NCBI GenBank assembly: GCA_947095535.1
Contig: OX352772.1
Coordinates: 212,761,620 to 212,825,619, forward strand
Direction: 5' to 3'
From: Poecilobothrus nobilitatus
Lineage: Eukaryota; Arthropoda; Insecta; Diptera; Dolichopodidae
Length of the DNA stretch: 64,000 bases
A model generated the notes under the pieces. The model had not been told where the DNA came from and did not search any database. It saw only the letters and a list, made by a program, of their open reading frames with translations. Shown one piece after another: positions 1 to 13,200 of the stretch. The position numbers and the translations under genes were made by a program. Position 1 is the stretch's first letter. Each line of letters starts with the position of its first letter.

Positions 1-1613
1 GCACAATTTCTTAAAATTATCTCTGGAACTAAATCTGGTCCAGGTAAGGAATTATTACCAATGTTTTCCAAGTACGTTTTTACTAAATTTCGATCGAGAT
101 TAATAAAGTTCAAAGAAATTTTAAGATTATTATTAAGATATTGGAAGTAGTTTGTATCAACAATGGAGTCAGAGTTGTAAAATGTGCTAGAAAAATACTT
201 ACAAAAAAAGTTAGATATTTTAGTGGAATTATTACTTGTGATATCATTAAAATTCATGTAAATAGGAAATTGATCGCATATTCTTTTTGAATTAACAAAA
301 TTCCAAAATAATTTAGGATTAAGTTTTAAATTTGTAGTTGTAATTAGTTGTAATTAGAAGTACGATCAACATATAATTTATAACTGTTTTCCACTTCGGT
401 TATAAAATGGTTAAATAAATTAACAAAGTTAATATAGTCTTTATTTTGTCCTGATTTTAAATATATACGCCAAGCTTTGTTCTTTCGATTTTTCAAATTT
501 TTGAAAATTAGGGGTAAACTAGGGCGGACTATTGTTTACGCGTTTAGTATAAATACGCGGAACAAACATATCAAAGCCAGAATATATAATATTATAAAAT
601 ATTTCTAGCATGGAATCCGTATTTTTATTTTCAAAAATTAAAGAAAAGTTAAAACAATTCAAATATGTGTTTAAACTGTTAAAGTCCGCCTTGTTAAAAT
701 TTAATTTAAATGTTTTAGAATTATATGTGTCATTTATTTGGGGGGAATTAAAGCAATATGTAAAAGAAATAAGTGGATGATAAAGATCTATATTAACTAA
801 TGGAATTGTAGATGAAATTATCAACGAATTTTACCAATCCGAAGAAAATACAAGGTCTGGTTGCTTATGTTCTTGATTTGTAATAGTTGAAATTTGTTGA
901 ATATTACAAGAATTTAAAGTGTCTACTAAATAAGCCTAAGTACCATTATTAACATTAATAGGCAGAAGATATATATAATCAGTATGCTGTTTCCACACTA
1001 TATTTGGAAGATTGAAATCTCCACAAACGAAGATCTCTGAGTTTAGAGGTAGATTTGTTGACAAATTTTCTAGTATGGAACAAAAAGTTTCGTATTTTTC
1101 AACTGGTGAATTTGGAGGAATATAGCAATTAATAAAAAACTAATTTTTATTGAAAAGTTGAATTTTAACTCCAATTATCTCTAAAGATTCATTTACGAAT
1201 ATATTAATTTCAGATACATTAAATTTCGATTTAACTGCAATCAAAACTCCAACGCCTTTTAAAGATATAAATTGTTGATATAACCCACTAGAATTGCATC
1301 TGTCTTTTCGGAAAACAAAATAAGACGAATTAAAAATTTCCAAATTTGTTATAGATGAGGTTAACCATGTTTCTGTCAAGAGGTAGACGTCAGAATTCAA
1401 TCGAACATTTTTTATTTTTGTACGAAGCCCTCTGACATTTTGATAGTAAATTTTAAGATTCATTATCGAAGGATTCTGTAAAGAAAATTTATTTGAAAAA
1501 TTTTTTGTGGAAGAAGTCTCTGTTATTTTTATTAAATTAGGATACGGATCGAAAAAATTTGCTGTGTGTCTCTCTAGTCCTATGCATGTACTCCATTCTT
1601 TTATTGGAAACAT
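1..1613 (-). pseudogene. LINE A ORF2: endonuclease domain and start of reverse transcriptase
   Basis: The open frame from 1613 contains LKIYYQNVRGLRTKI followed by LLTETWLTSS, the first two signature blocks of APE-type LINE endonucleases (catalytic Asn and Glu). A second piece near 1050 reads IFVCGDFNLPNI, the GDFN block. The piece from 824 to 519 is the end of the endonuclease plus linker. The region 500-1 reads NPKLFWNFVNSKR and then GPDLVPEIIL, the linker and RT entry. The protein nicks target DNA and primes reverse transcription in intact elements. Frameshifts separate the parts, so this copy is dead. Confidence 0.85.
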
Positions 1614-1829
1614 GACTACGGTAGGAATCTAAATCAGACAGAACCTCTTTCTTCGATATATTAAATGTTTCGCGGAACTTTAAAAAGAGATTTAATAACT
1701 CATTGAAGTTAGATGGTAAACCTTCTGCCTGAATGAGTACTTTGGTATTCATTAATGTTTTGCCATCGATGCACATGTGATCATCTTGATTGTGCAAGTA
1801 TGAAAGATACAGTCTTACGTTTTCCTACA

Positions 1830-3000
1830 CACGATGATCACATAAACGAGCAAGAACAAAATTACTGTCCGTGTCCGGTGAAAATTGTTTTGTTAAACGA
1901 ACCGTAGGCGGATAAAGTGAATTAATAAAGCTTTGTGGTGCCAATGTTTCCCCTTTATTAAAGTTAGGATGGTTGTCTGCTTGTTTAGTATGATTGTTTG
2001 GGTTGATTTCAATACGTGTAGTGTTTGGTATATGATTGTGTGATAAGTTTTTAAGCTGTTTAGATATTCTCTGAGTATTTTGGTTATGGGGTTTATGAAA
2101 ACTATTGTAGCTAAAATGTGGAAATCTGTTACCATACTCTATAGAAGCAGGAAAGGTTATGTTGTGGTTTAGTTTATCAGTTTTTTTGTAATGTGTTATT
2201 TTACATAATTAGTAATTTTATTTAATTACTACTTTTATTTATAAATTAATTGTTAGAATTTTTATTTTTAATTTTTAAACTTCTATTTTTTTTACCTTGC
2301 TGGTTATTCTTAATTGTATCGGACCAAAGTGTAGCAGTTGCATTAAGAGTTTTCCATTTCGTACTAGTTTCCTCAGAAAGCAAAAGAGAGCAAGAATCTT
2401 TTGGCACATCGATTTTATAACACCAATACCAATCTCGTTTTCTATTGATAGAGCGTGGAGTAATGTTTTTGACACTAATGGGTGTTATTTTAAAATTTAA
2501 CTGTAAGAACTCTTTTATATGATAGTCCTTTACAAAGAATGAAAAGCCTTTTACGTGTATTAAACAGTACTGCGGTTTTTCGAGATTTTCTTCATTATTT
2601 GTAACTGTAAGACTTTTTTGAGACTCTTCAATTGACTGTAGCTCAATAGAAGGATTATTAAAAGGTTCATTAGCAAAAACGTTATCGAGAATACCATCAT
2701 CTTTGCAAAGGGATTTATTTTCTTGCTAATAATATTAGTCAGAGACGTCACAGTATCTTTAATTTCAGCCAGCTCTTTTTTAAAATTAACTTTAACAGTA
2801 TTGGTTGTTTGACTGGAAATACTGAGATGTTTAATTGCATCCTTAAGCTCAGTTTTTAAAGTGTGAAGATCTCTTCTAAGATATTGAAAATCTTGCTCTA
2901 GAGATTTTAAAACACTACGTGAGTTAAATCCGTTGCTGTTGAAAGATGTTGATGATTCATTTTCATCAATTCTCAGGCAAAGATCAGCAAATGACTTCGA
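1830..3000 (-). pseudogene. LINE A ORF1 (nucleic-acid chaperone/Gag-like), frameshifted
   Basis: The first part (about 3000-2760) reads as a heptad-rich, charged helix typical of an ORF1 coiled coil. A second part (about 2530-2280) reads VKGFSFFVKDYHIKEFLQ and then a Trp-rich stretch, resembling the RNA-binding domain of Jockey-type ORF1 proteins. The last part is rich in Asn, His and Pro. No single frame stays open over the whole length; shifts lie near 2560 and 2275. In intact LINEs this protein binds the element RNA. The assignment rests on position before the endonuclease and general composition, so domain limits are approximate. Confidence 0.6.
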
Positions 3001-3002
3001 AT

Positions 3003-3225
3003 TTTTTTTTTTTTCCTAAGGGAGGTGGAAGTCTTCCAAAGACACCAAGAATTTCCCCCTTGGTAGTGTCAGATTCTTACTGACTAAACCCACTTCCCCC
3101 TTTTAGCCAATATAATGGGATGGAAACCCTTACCTGCGAACGCAGTATATTGGCTAGGGAGTAGGGATAGGAAAGGATAGGAAATGGATACGGAAACATT
3201 GAATAGGAAGTGGGACTGTAAGAAA
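3003..3225 (-). mobile_element. 3' tail of a LINE (copy Z), inserted into LINE A
   Basis: A T-run at about 3003-3014 is the poly(A) tail of a minus-strand element. The sequence just upstream of it (on the minus strand) matches the tails ending near 5939 and 26142 in block order: AAAAGGGGG, then ACACTACC, then a hairpin, then CTTTnGA, then TTCCACC and the A tail. Only about 220 bp are present, so this is a severely 5'-truncated copy, the usual result of incomplete reverse transcription. It also holds an 11-bp inverted repeat at 3104-3114 and 3146-3156 enclosing a smaller hairpin. Confidence 0.65.
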
Positions 3226-3329
3226 ACAATGAATCCGCCTATTATTATTACTATTTAGCTAACAGTGACTAAAACCGTCACGACAGTTACAACATGTAGT
3301 AGTAGTGTACTACATGAGGTAACTATTGA

Positions 3330-3965
<636 letters not shown>

Positions 3966-3993
3966 ATATAAAAGTACAACATATTTTTTTTAT

Positions 3994-4065
3994 GACCTGA
4001 CCGGGGTTTGAACCCAAGACCCTTCGATTGAAAGGTTGGCGACTTAACCACTACGCCATGAGTTA
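3994..4065 (-). pseudogene. tRNA-like sequence (tRNA pseudogene or head of a tRNA-derived SINE)
   Basis: On the minus strand there is a good Pol III A box, TGGCGTAGTGG, and a good B box, GGTTCAAACCC, at tRNA-like spacing. A T stem (TTGGG/CCCGG) forms with wobble pairs. The anticodon stem can form (CCTT/AAGG), but position 33 of the loop is not T, and the acceptor arms pair poorly. It is followed by an A-rich run. This fits a decayed tRNA gene or a SINE head better than a working tRNA. No partner copy is seen in this window. Confidence 0.5.
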
Positions 4066-4165
4066 GATTTGACTCCAGCACTCTCATACATTTATTTATG
4101 CACGTATTCTGCTCATCATATAATAAGTCAAGTTTGGAAATCAGATTATCATAATGATTTCTCAT

Positions 4166-5938
4166 AATGACATTTCATAATGACATTGTTCACATACAAA
4201 GTATTCTTTTAGTCTTGACATCTGCCAATTTCTCTCTAAGCCCAGACATGTTCCATGAAATGAATCTGAACAAAAACCGTTACAAGTAATCATTTCTGAT
4301 TGTTTATCAATATTGGTTTAGGTTGAAATTTTACATTTAATACTCATATTTTTATTTGATTTTAAATTATTACAATGAGTTACACAATAAAGTAGGTCAG
4401 TTTTTGCAATAAAATAATACCGACTAAATATAAGTTCAATTTAATATAAGTTCAATTAAATATAGGTCAGTTAAAAGAAAATATTTTTATTTTTTTTAAT
4501 GTTTTTGTTTTTTTTTTTGTTTTTACAAAAAAGAGTGCACTTAATGTTTAAATAAAACAAGAATTAGTAAATTCAGCACTAATTAAGTAATAATTTTTTT
4601 TTCTTTTTTTTTTTTTAATAATAATGTATGTCAGAATGTTTTAATGAAGAAATAAATAAATAAAATTTTAATTCAAAGAAATTAACGGGAGTTAAACTGA
4701 ACTGAACTTAGTAACTGATTAATACTGACTGATGATCACTTACTTATACTAAGAATAAGTTTTGATATAATATGTAATCGAGCTAGTACAACTGCTTCCA
4801 CTAAACTTGTCGATATTTAGTAGATACATTTAATAGATAGAAATATTATAGTTAATTTGATTAATATATTGAGAATAACTTCTTGTTCGTTGTTTATACG
4901 TTTGGTGATATTGTCAAAATTTTCTTGCATGAAATAATTTATTTTTGCTGGTTTGTCAATTTCTTTGCTTAAATTTTCTTGGATTTTATTAAAAATTTAA
5001 TTACTTTACTAATATTATATATAACAGATTGTTGTAAGCTTGTATTGTTCTTACTGTGTAATTACTAATTTCAGAGTAAGTAGTTTGTTCTTTCTCGGGT
5101 ACTGTATTTCTAGCATCTAGCATGTGCGTACGCTCTTATTTTTCTTAAATTTAAATTTTCTTTTACCTCTTGCTTTATGGAATTTTTTTATTTATTAATT
5201 TACCTTATTGCTTTGACTATAATATGTTTTGAAAATTTAAGCGTCATTGTATTTCTTTTATATTCTTTTCTAAATATTTCGTAATTTTCTTGGTAGCCCT
5301 CTGGTTCGTCATTTTCTTGGTAGTCTATTTTTGTTTAATTTTCGTAAAAGTTTTTTTGATTATGTGCTAAATGTAACGTGCTAAATGTAGTAATGTGCGT
5401 GCTAAATATTATTTGATCCGCAGATTTTTTGAAATATGGTTGGTGTGAATTTAGTCTGACATAACTGCTTGCGCGATGATGTGAAGGAAGAAATGTCTTA
5501 TAGATTTGATAATATTTAAACTATTTCTGTTAGATATGGTTTTGGCGGCTTCGCATCAAGAACATTTGTAGACTATATTCTTAATATAATAAAAGACAAT
5601 CTTTTGCTGCTGCTACTCGCGTGCCCTGCTTTTAATTTTTTGAGCACACACAATCACAATATTTCTTACTTAGTACTACTAAACTAACAAGAAAAGAGAC
5701 AAAATATATGAATAGAAATGGTTTGATTCTTAAAGATTTTTATTAATAGAAATATTTTTTGAATGAAAAAAGCATCGTCTATATATATTAACTAGCAGAG
5801 TACCCGGCGTTGCACGGAGTATTTTTTTGACTTTATGAAATAGAAATTATTAACTTTTGCTTTTTCGTTAATATAATTTAATTAATATAGTTCTCGTATT
5901 ACTATGCATTTTACGATGCTGGTAGTTAATATTCTATT
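4166..5938. other. AT-rich region without recognised genes
   Basis: I find no coding signature, array or element end that I can defend here. Low-complexity T and A runs are common. A GC-richer patch at about 5790-5820 (CTAGCAGAGTACCCGGCGTT) stands out from its surroundings and may be a remnant of a repeat end. Confidence 0.6.
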
Positions 5939-7770
5939 TTTTTTTTTGTTTTTTTTTTTTTGCGGGGGTAGGTGGGAATCACGAAAGACAGTATAGAGGA
6001 GTGAAAACGAGCACGATTCCTCTATGAGTGTATGAGACTTTAACCCACTAAACACCACCTCCCTTTTTGACCAAATAATAGGTTATACGACCTTTAGTAC
6101 TACTGTACTGTCTAGTCATAGGAAGTTGAGTTAAGGAATGAAAATAGATTTAAAATTGACAGGCCTATTGTGAACAAAGTTGCTAATATTCACCTTGAAT
6201 CTTTGCACATTGTAAATATAATCATCACCAATTCCGGGGAACACATGAGGTGGAAGATGGTTCCACATTCGCGATGTTCGTACTACAAACGAATTTCCAT
6301 AAGCCGAATTATGCCATCTGGGAATTTGAACTACATAGGGATGGGCAGTAGAGGCACTCTTTGTTTCTCTTTGAAATGCTTTGAGAGGAAGCATCACACT
6401 TTTAATCTCGTTAGAGCAAGAACCCAACTCTATAAAGTATCTATAAAACAGGGTAAGTGTTCCTGTTAGGCGCCGTAGACCGAACGGAGAGAGCGTAGGG
6501 ATGACATTGGGATCATTTATTAGACGAATTGCTCTATTTTGCACTTTATCGAGAAATCCCAATGCCGTTTTGGAGACTCCTGCCCAAATATGTGTATTGT
6601 ACTCCATATTTGGTCTTATATATGTTTTATAGATATTTAGGAGATCAGAAGATGAAAAAAAAGCTTTACAACGATACAGGATTCCCACACACCTAGATGC
6701 ATCTTTAGGTATACTAAAAATATGATTGGACCAACTTAATTTTTGATTTAGCTCCATGCCCAAGATGTTGAACTCACTCGCATGCTGCAAAACTTCCCCT
6801 TGAAAAGTTAAAGTTAAAGATTGAAGTGTTTCTTTTCTGAGAGACTAAACAGCACTGAGTCTTCTTAGAGTTAAAATCGACTCTGTTGATTTTGCCGCAA
6901 TTAGAAATTTTGTCCAAGTCGAGATTTAGCTCAAGCGAAGCAGAATATTTACTGTCGTTGCCTTCATAAGAAGCAGCGAGCGTGCTGTCGTCTGCAAAAC
7001 TATGGATTGGATTGGAGGTTATACTTAGAAGATCGTTTATAAATATTAAGAAAAGTGTCGGCGGCGATAGAAATATCCAAAGCGACAACATTGGACTCCT
7101 CTGAATGTATGTGCTCTGTCTTCCACTAGTTAGGATATTTACCCAAAGAGAGGTATAAATAGAAGAGATTGCGCAATGGGGTCGCAATAGTAGAAAAAGT
7201 ATTTTTTAAAACCGTGGCAGTAATGCCATCCGGACCGTCTGACTTTTTTGTATTCAAATTTTTAAGAGCTTTAAGAACTGCACAGGATGTGCAAATTAAT
7301 CTGCTTTTTCTTTGCGATCGGATATAATTTCGTCATTCTTATCAACCAAAGGCGGGAACGAAGAACCGCGACTTTTACCGTTAAGGCTCTTAGCAAAGGT
7401 CCAAAAGCATTTGCTATTTTTAGGAAGATGCAAAAGTTGTCTTCTCAACCGTCTGTTGTGCAAAAAATTTTGCTTGTTGATAACTCTCCTACACCAGTTT
7501 CTAACCGCGATATAGTTCGCCCTATTAGCTTCAGTCCTATCTCTCTTGTAGATTTGGAAAGCTTCCTCCTTTTTAGATATTGCATTTGCATAAATGCGAT
7601 TAAACCAAGATTTGGGTTGCTTTTTAATACTTTTCATAGAGTGAGTTTTGTAAGCTCACATCTCTAGAAGAATTATTTCACTAATCGCATTGGTTGCAAA
7701 GTCAACATTTCTGTTGCTAAAGCACAAAGACCAATCAAAAGCTTTAAAAAATTAATTTAAACCTTCCCAG
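5939..7770 (-). mobile_element. LINE copy Y: 3' half of a non-LTR retrotransposon with poly(A) tail
   Basis: The minus strand carries, in order, the linker after the endonuclease (7770-7296), an RT entry block SDGPDGITATVLK (about 7250-7205), an RT palm with SFADDSTL (near 7000), the RT C-terminal domain (6790-6131), a short 3' UTR and a poly(A) tail seen as T-runs at 5939-5960. Between the entry block and the palm, RT motifs of the fingers are missing, so an internal deletion lies near 7190. The C-terminal part is closely related to the plus-strand fragment at 25606-25938, and the 3' tails of both match. Confidence 0.85.
6131..7187 (-). pseudogene. LINE Y reverse transcriptase: palm and C-terminal domain
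   Basis: The frame 7187-6774 contains the catalytic block SFADDSTLAAS, a FADD version of the RT Y/FxDD motif, preceded by PTLFLIFINDLLS. The frame 6790-6131 (219 aa) starts at the KLSWSNHI block and runs through IYKTYIRPNMEYNTHIW and WNHLPPHVFP, the standard C-terminal signature of a large invertebrate LINE group. The two frames overlap by 17 bases and differ by a frameshift. In an intact element this enzyme copies the LINE RNA at the nicked target. Missing fingers and the shift make it inactive. Confidence 0.85.
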
Positions 7771-8817
7771 TTAGAATTATATGTATGTAGCTATATTAAT
7801 ATATGTATGTACAAATATTTAAAAAAATTCAAATTTCAATGTATGTAGTATTTTATGCAGTTATGCACTCATAGCCAAGGCCCATGAGTATGATTTGGTA
7901 CGTATTATTTATTGTTCATATTATCTATATTAATTTGTCATTTAAAGAACGGAACAGTACAGTACTAACCAAGTACTGACTTACAGAGTACAACCAGATA
8001 ACAGACATGACGTGAAACATAGCAATATTAACAATAACAATATGAAAATTTAAGAGACAGTAAAAAATGTTTGTTCCTTAAATTAAAAGTAAATGATTTT
8101 TTTTTTTGTTTATAGGATTTTGCTTATGTATGTTGTATATTGTATTGTGGACAGTGCCAGTTCAGTTGTGAACTTTTTTAAATTGTTCAACAGCTTCTCT
8201 CATTTCAAATATTTGGAATTTAAAATATCAAAGATGTTGTAAAAGGTTACTATTACATTTTAGTAAGTATGTACCGTAAAATCGATTTCTTTTTGACGAA
8301 TTGATCGAATGTGAATTTTCATATATATGTAAATATGAATTTATGAATTCAAAAAATTTTAATACGTTTTTTTTAATGCAATAAATAATATTTACGTTTC
8401 CGTACTGGAACTCTCTGGCTTTTTATTGTGTTGCGCCATCTTACTGTGCATATAAAAGCGTGAGCCGTAAGTTGCCTACATAAAGATTTTAAAATCATAT
8501 GTAATTAAAAAAAGTAATTGTAATTATAAAATTTTTTATATGTGACTCTCTTATTAATATATGTATACTTGGCATAATATGTAGTCCAATTTTAAGGATT
8601 TGTTTTTAATAATTTAAAAGTTCTTTACATTACTTTCCTTTTTTATAATTTTCTTTAAAGTACTTATTTAGTACAAGATGTACACAATGTAGCTGTATTT
8701 TAATCTAGATTTGCTTGATTTTCGAGCAGCGGGCAAATACTAGTATACATTAATTGCACTCGCTAACGATAACTTATTTCTAATTTTTGAAAAAAATAAT
8801 ATAACTTTTTGATATTT
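7771..8817. other. AT-rich region without recognised genes
   Basis: Nothing beyond simple AT-rich sequence and scattered TATGTA motifs could be recognised between two LINE fragments. Confidence 0.6.
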
Positions 8818-10250
8818 TTTTACATACATACTCTATATGTGATTTAAATTCTGAATTTTTATTTATAATTACGCCTAAGTATTTAATTTAATTTACATTT
8901 TCTATTTCTTCATTTTTTCTTTTCTATTTTTATATTTTCTTCAGTATTTATAATCATACATTTTGTTTTGTCTTTATTAAATTTTAGCCTATTCATTTTA
9001 CACCATCTATTCAACCTCTCCAAATCATGTTTAATGTTTACCATGTATTCCTCAAATTCATCCATACAGTATACAGCAGTGCGTCATCAGCAAATAATAC
9101 AAGTTTTCACCGCATTGGTGATTTTTCGATGTCATTAACATAAATTAGGAACAATAAAACACCCAGTACAGAACATTGAGGGTCACCTATGGGCACATTA
9201 ATAGAATCTAAGAGTACTCCTTTAATTCTCGTTTGTTGTTGCCTATTCGACAAATATGAGCAAAACTAATTAAGCTCATTATCACATACACCATATTGTT
9301 TTAGCTTTAAAAGTCGGATTTCTTGATTGACTATTTCGAATGCTCTTTTTAAATCTATAAAACTAGCAACTATAATCTTTTTTTCATGCTGTGCTATTTT
9401 ACAGTCTGTGACTATCAGATTGATCAACGCTTCACAACTGTGATTTTTACGAAAACCTGATTGAAATTCTGACATAAACTTATTTTTTTCAAAATAATTC
9501 ACCAGTTGATTATATACAATTTTTAATTTTGGCTTTAGTTTGTATAGTATTTATTCGCCTAAATTCGTCGGATTTTTTTGTATTTTTTATTTTTTAATCG
9601 GTGTAATAATAAGTGTTTTTTTCGATATATCAGGGAAAATTCCTGTTTCAAGCGAATTGTTTATAATTGATAACAAATTTTCCACAATCAAGTCGAATAT
9701 ATGTAATAATAATTGTGGGCTTATTAAATAATTATCTTTTTTATACTTTTAATAATATTTTTCAATTCATTAATTGTTATTTTTTTGAATTTAAATTTAA
9801 TAGAGTTATTAGGTGTTTATAAAGTCTATTTTTTCTATACTATTGTTTATCTTATTTATACTACTTATAAAACATTTATTTAATTCATTAGCAATAATTA
9901 AATGGTTATCCATTTTATTATTATCAATAATCATTTCGTTTATCTCATCAAAATTACGTTTAAGAATATATTTTTTAATATTATTATTTAAAATGATCCT
10001 TTGATCACTAGCATTTTTTATTATAATTATTATAATTAATATATAAATTATAATTACATAAATTATAATTACATATAATTACATATTTTTTATTTTTTGT
10101 TACACTTAATTTATTTTTGTATACATTTCTAACGTCTCTGTAATTTTCCCAGTCACTGACACTATTTGTCCAAATTGCTTTTTCATATAAATTAATTTTT
10201 TGTCTTTTTAATAATTTTTATTTTTCTTTCTTATTACATTTTTTTTGCTC
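8818..10250 (-). mobile_element. LINE F: decayed reverse transcriptase fragment
   Basis: Minus-strand reading gives linker-like sequence (10250-9760), then RT with QSGFRKNHSCEALINLIV and ASFIDLKRAFEIVN (9480-9320, motif A Asp), then DPQCSVLGVLLFLIYVNDI (about 9200-9130), then LVLFADDALLY (about 9100-9070, motif C) and finally IKYLGVIINKNSEFKSHIE (about 8890-8820). The catalytic Asp residues are visible but at least three frameshifts or stops separate the blocks. It abuts the 3' part of LINE C at about 10250 without a clear poly(A), so the two may be rearranged relative to each other. The family differs from LINE Y. Confidence 0.8.
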
Positions 10251-10259
10251 TTAAAAGAT

Positions 10260-13200
10260 TTTAGATTTTTATATGCATAATATAGTTGCCATAGGCCTTT
10301 CGTAGAAATAATATTTTTCACTTTGTAAATTGCAAATGTGACAGTAGTTTCATTTTTATTTTATCTGTGTGTTTTTTCCATTTTAGTTTTGATTGTATTT
10401 TGAAAATTTATTGCATCGAACACTTCAATGTTTGGTATATTCTTTTTGTTTTCAAAGATGATGAATTGTGTTTTTTAGTTTAATTTTAGTAGATTTTGTT
10501 CATACCATTTATTTATTTTTTTTGAATCATTTTGTATTTTTACTAGCAGTTCTTCAATTAAATCTGTTGCATATATATAAATTCCATCATCTACATAATA
10601 TTGTGCTTGGCCCCATAGCTCTAAATTCATGGCATTATTTATAAAAATGGAAAATAATGTTGGTGACAGTTTCGATCTTTGTTGTATGTCGTATTCAATT
10701 AATTCCAAATTACTTTTTTCTTCACCTATCTGAACATATTGTTTTTAATTTGTTAAGAAACTTTTCATCAATTTTAATTCTTGTTCTTTTAGTCCATTCA
10801 TCCTTAACTTTTGTATTAAAAGTTTATGATTTACTGAATCAAATGCTTTTTTGATGTCAATCGCTAGTATCGCTACAATTTTATTATTGTTTTAGTTTTC
10901 ATGTATTTTTTCAACTGCATTTAAGCATGCCGCTAGCGTATTTGATTTGTCAACAAATCCATATTGGTTTTTATGTATTAAGTTATTTTCTTTAACGAAA
11001 AATTTTAGTTGTTTTAATATAACTTCTTCTGCTTCTTCTGTTAATTTCATTAATATAATATTGAGTTTGCTAACTCGTTTTGATATTTAAATAAAAATTT
11101 GGCTGAGACATCATCATATCCGTTTCCAGAGTTTCTTTTTAAATTGTTTATTATTAATTTAATTTCGTTTTCATGACATTGGTTTAATTTAAAATATATA
11201 TTTCGGTTGATTTCCGAAATGTTTTGATTTGCCCTATTATTATTATTATTATTTCCTATTGCTACGAAGTGTTTATTCAGTGCATTTGGAATTTCTTTTC
11301 CGTTGTTTATTGCGATATTGTTGTTTACGATCAGGTTTACATTTTGTTTATTTTCTTTAGAGTTGAAAACGATTTCTTTCATTTAGTCCCATGTTTTTTT
11401 GCTTAGCCGGTGTTATTATACTCTACACCCTATTATAGGGTATATTAACTTTGGTATGGTGTTTGTAACCACCAAAAGGAAGCGAGTTAGATATGGACAT
11501 GTATATATATTATAAATCAGGATCACCTCCTGAGTCGATTTAACGATGTCCGTCCGTCCGTCCGTTCGCACGATAACTCAAAAACTAATAAAGCTATCTT
11601 GATGAAATTTATATAGTAGGTTAATAATTACGAAAGGAAGGCTAAGTCCAATCTGGACAAAATCGGTCCATGGGTTCGGATTCTGGAAGCTTCCGAATGA
11701 TTCCGGAGCAAACGAGATTATCTCAAAAACCAACAAAGATAGAACCTTTAAATTTTGCGTAATGATGTTCCTTCCCGTTCGATTTATGTCTTTGAAATTT
11801 AAGAGGATTTGGTCCATGGATTTGGATTTTGGAAGCTTCCGAACAAGCACCAGAGCAAATGAGATTATCTCCAAAACCAATAAAGATATAACCTTTAAAT
11901 TTTGTACAATGATGTTCCTTCCCGTTCGATTTATGTCTCTGAAATTTAAGAGGATTTGGTCCATGGATTTGGATTTTGGAAGCTTCCGAACGAGCACCAG
12001 AGCAAATGAGATTATCTCCAAAAGCAATAAAGATATAACCTTCAAATTTGACAGAGTGATGTTCTTTCATGTTTTATTTATATCTCTGAAATTTAAGAGG
12101 ATATGGTCCATAGGTTTGGATTTTGGAAACTTCCGAACGAGCCCCAGAGCAAATGAGATTATCTTCAAAAACAACAAAGATATAACCTTTAAATTTGAGC
12201 AAAGGAGTATATCTCCACAACCAACAAAGATAGAAGGTTTGTTTTTAGTACAAGAGTGTGCTGTTATGTTTCCTTTTCTATAATATTGGAAACTGACATT
12301 TGAAAGAATTTGAACCATGGGTTCGTATTTTGGAAACTTCCGGACGAGCACAAGAGCAACAAGCATATCTTCAAAACCAACAAAAGTAGAACCTTTAAAT
12401 TTAGTACAATGGTGTTCTGACATGTTTTCTTTTCCTGAGATGGATTCGATGAATTGGAGTGGCAATTCGTGTACCTGACACACACCTCCCAAGGACTAAC
12501 AGTCTTCGAAATTAATAAAGATAGAAATTTAAAATTTTTTACAACGATGTCAAGTATATCCCAAGAGGATGCCTCTTTTACGTTCCTGAAATTCGAGTTG
12601 AATAAGACAGAAAAGGGAAGAAGTTTAAGCAGCTGCCAAAAAAAATTATGGATTTTTAATTTAATTCGAATTATTCAGGTGAAGGGTATTAATAAGTCGG
12701 TTGCATCGACTTACTGTTACATTTACTTGTTTTTAATTAGGTTTTCGCAATAGATTTTTTTAAAGTTGAATTAATTTTTATAGCTTTATTGCTATATTTC
12801 CTGAATTTGTCATAGAAATAATTGTTCTTAAATTTTTTCTTGAGTTTGTAATATTTGTTTCTAATATTAATTATGTCTAACAATTCTTTGCTTACCCAGT
12901 TTTTGTCTTTGCTTCTGTTCTTTTTATTTCTTTAGTAAATAAATTGATGCTATTTATAATTTTTTGATGAAAGTATGAAAAATCTGTTTGGGATGTTATT
13001 TCCTTTAGTTTGTTAGAATTATTAAATCCATCGTAGTCAAAAATTTTAAATTTTGTTAAAAAAAAGATAGAAAATCTTTTTGCTGAATAATATTTTCATC
13101 AATCGATGAATCGATTTTTTTGTAAATCTTGTTTGTTTTGTCACTTAGCATATGATCAATAAATGTTCCTTCATTTTCATTTCCTCTTGTATAATATTAT

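Larger units (their letters stand above)
1..3002 (-). mobile_element. LINE A: 5' portion of a non-LTR retrotransposon, cut by the window edge
   Basis: Reading on the minus strand from about 3000 towards 1, I see an ORF1 with a coiled-coil-like start, then an ORF2 beginning with an APE-type endonuclease, then the linker, then the first reverse transcriptase block. The last recognisable residues at the left edge are SLPGPDLVPEIILRNC, the usual start of a LINE RT fingers region, so the rest of RT lies outside the window. Frames are broken by several indels. The 5' side is interrupted by the poly(A) end of another LINE tail at 3003. The clade is not certain; Jockey/CR1-like is the best description. 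Confidence 0.85.

Noticed and set aside
3994..4065. Functional tRNA gene
   Set aside because: The acceptor arms pair poorly and the anticodon loop lacks T33, so only a pseudogene or SINE head is supported.
7287..7667. 126-aa plus-strand frame
   Set aside because: It is the antisense shadow of the LINE Y linker, which has clear family resemblance on the minus strand.
11578..12492. Overlapping frames of 110-170 codons on both strands that look like repeat proteins
   Set aside because: They follow the 147-bp DINE unit, which is divisible by three; both strands are open at once and no start context or homology supports them.
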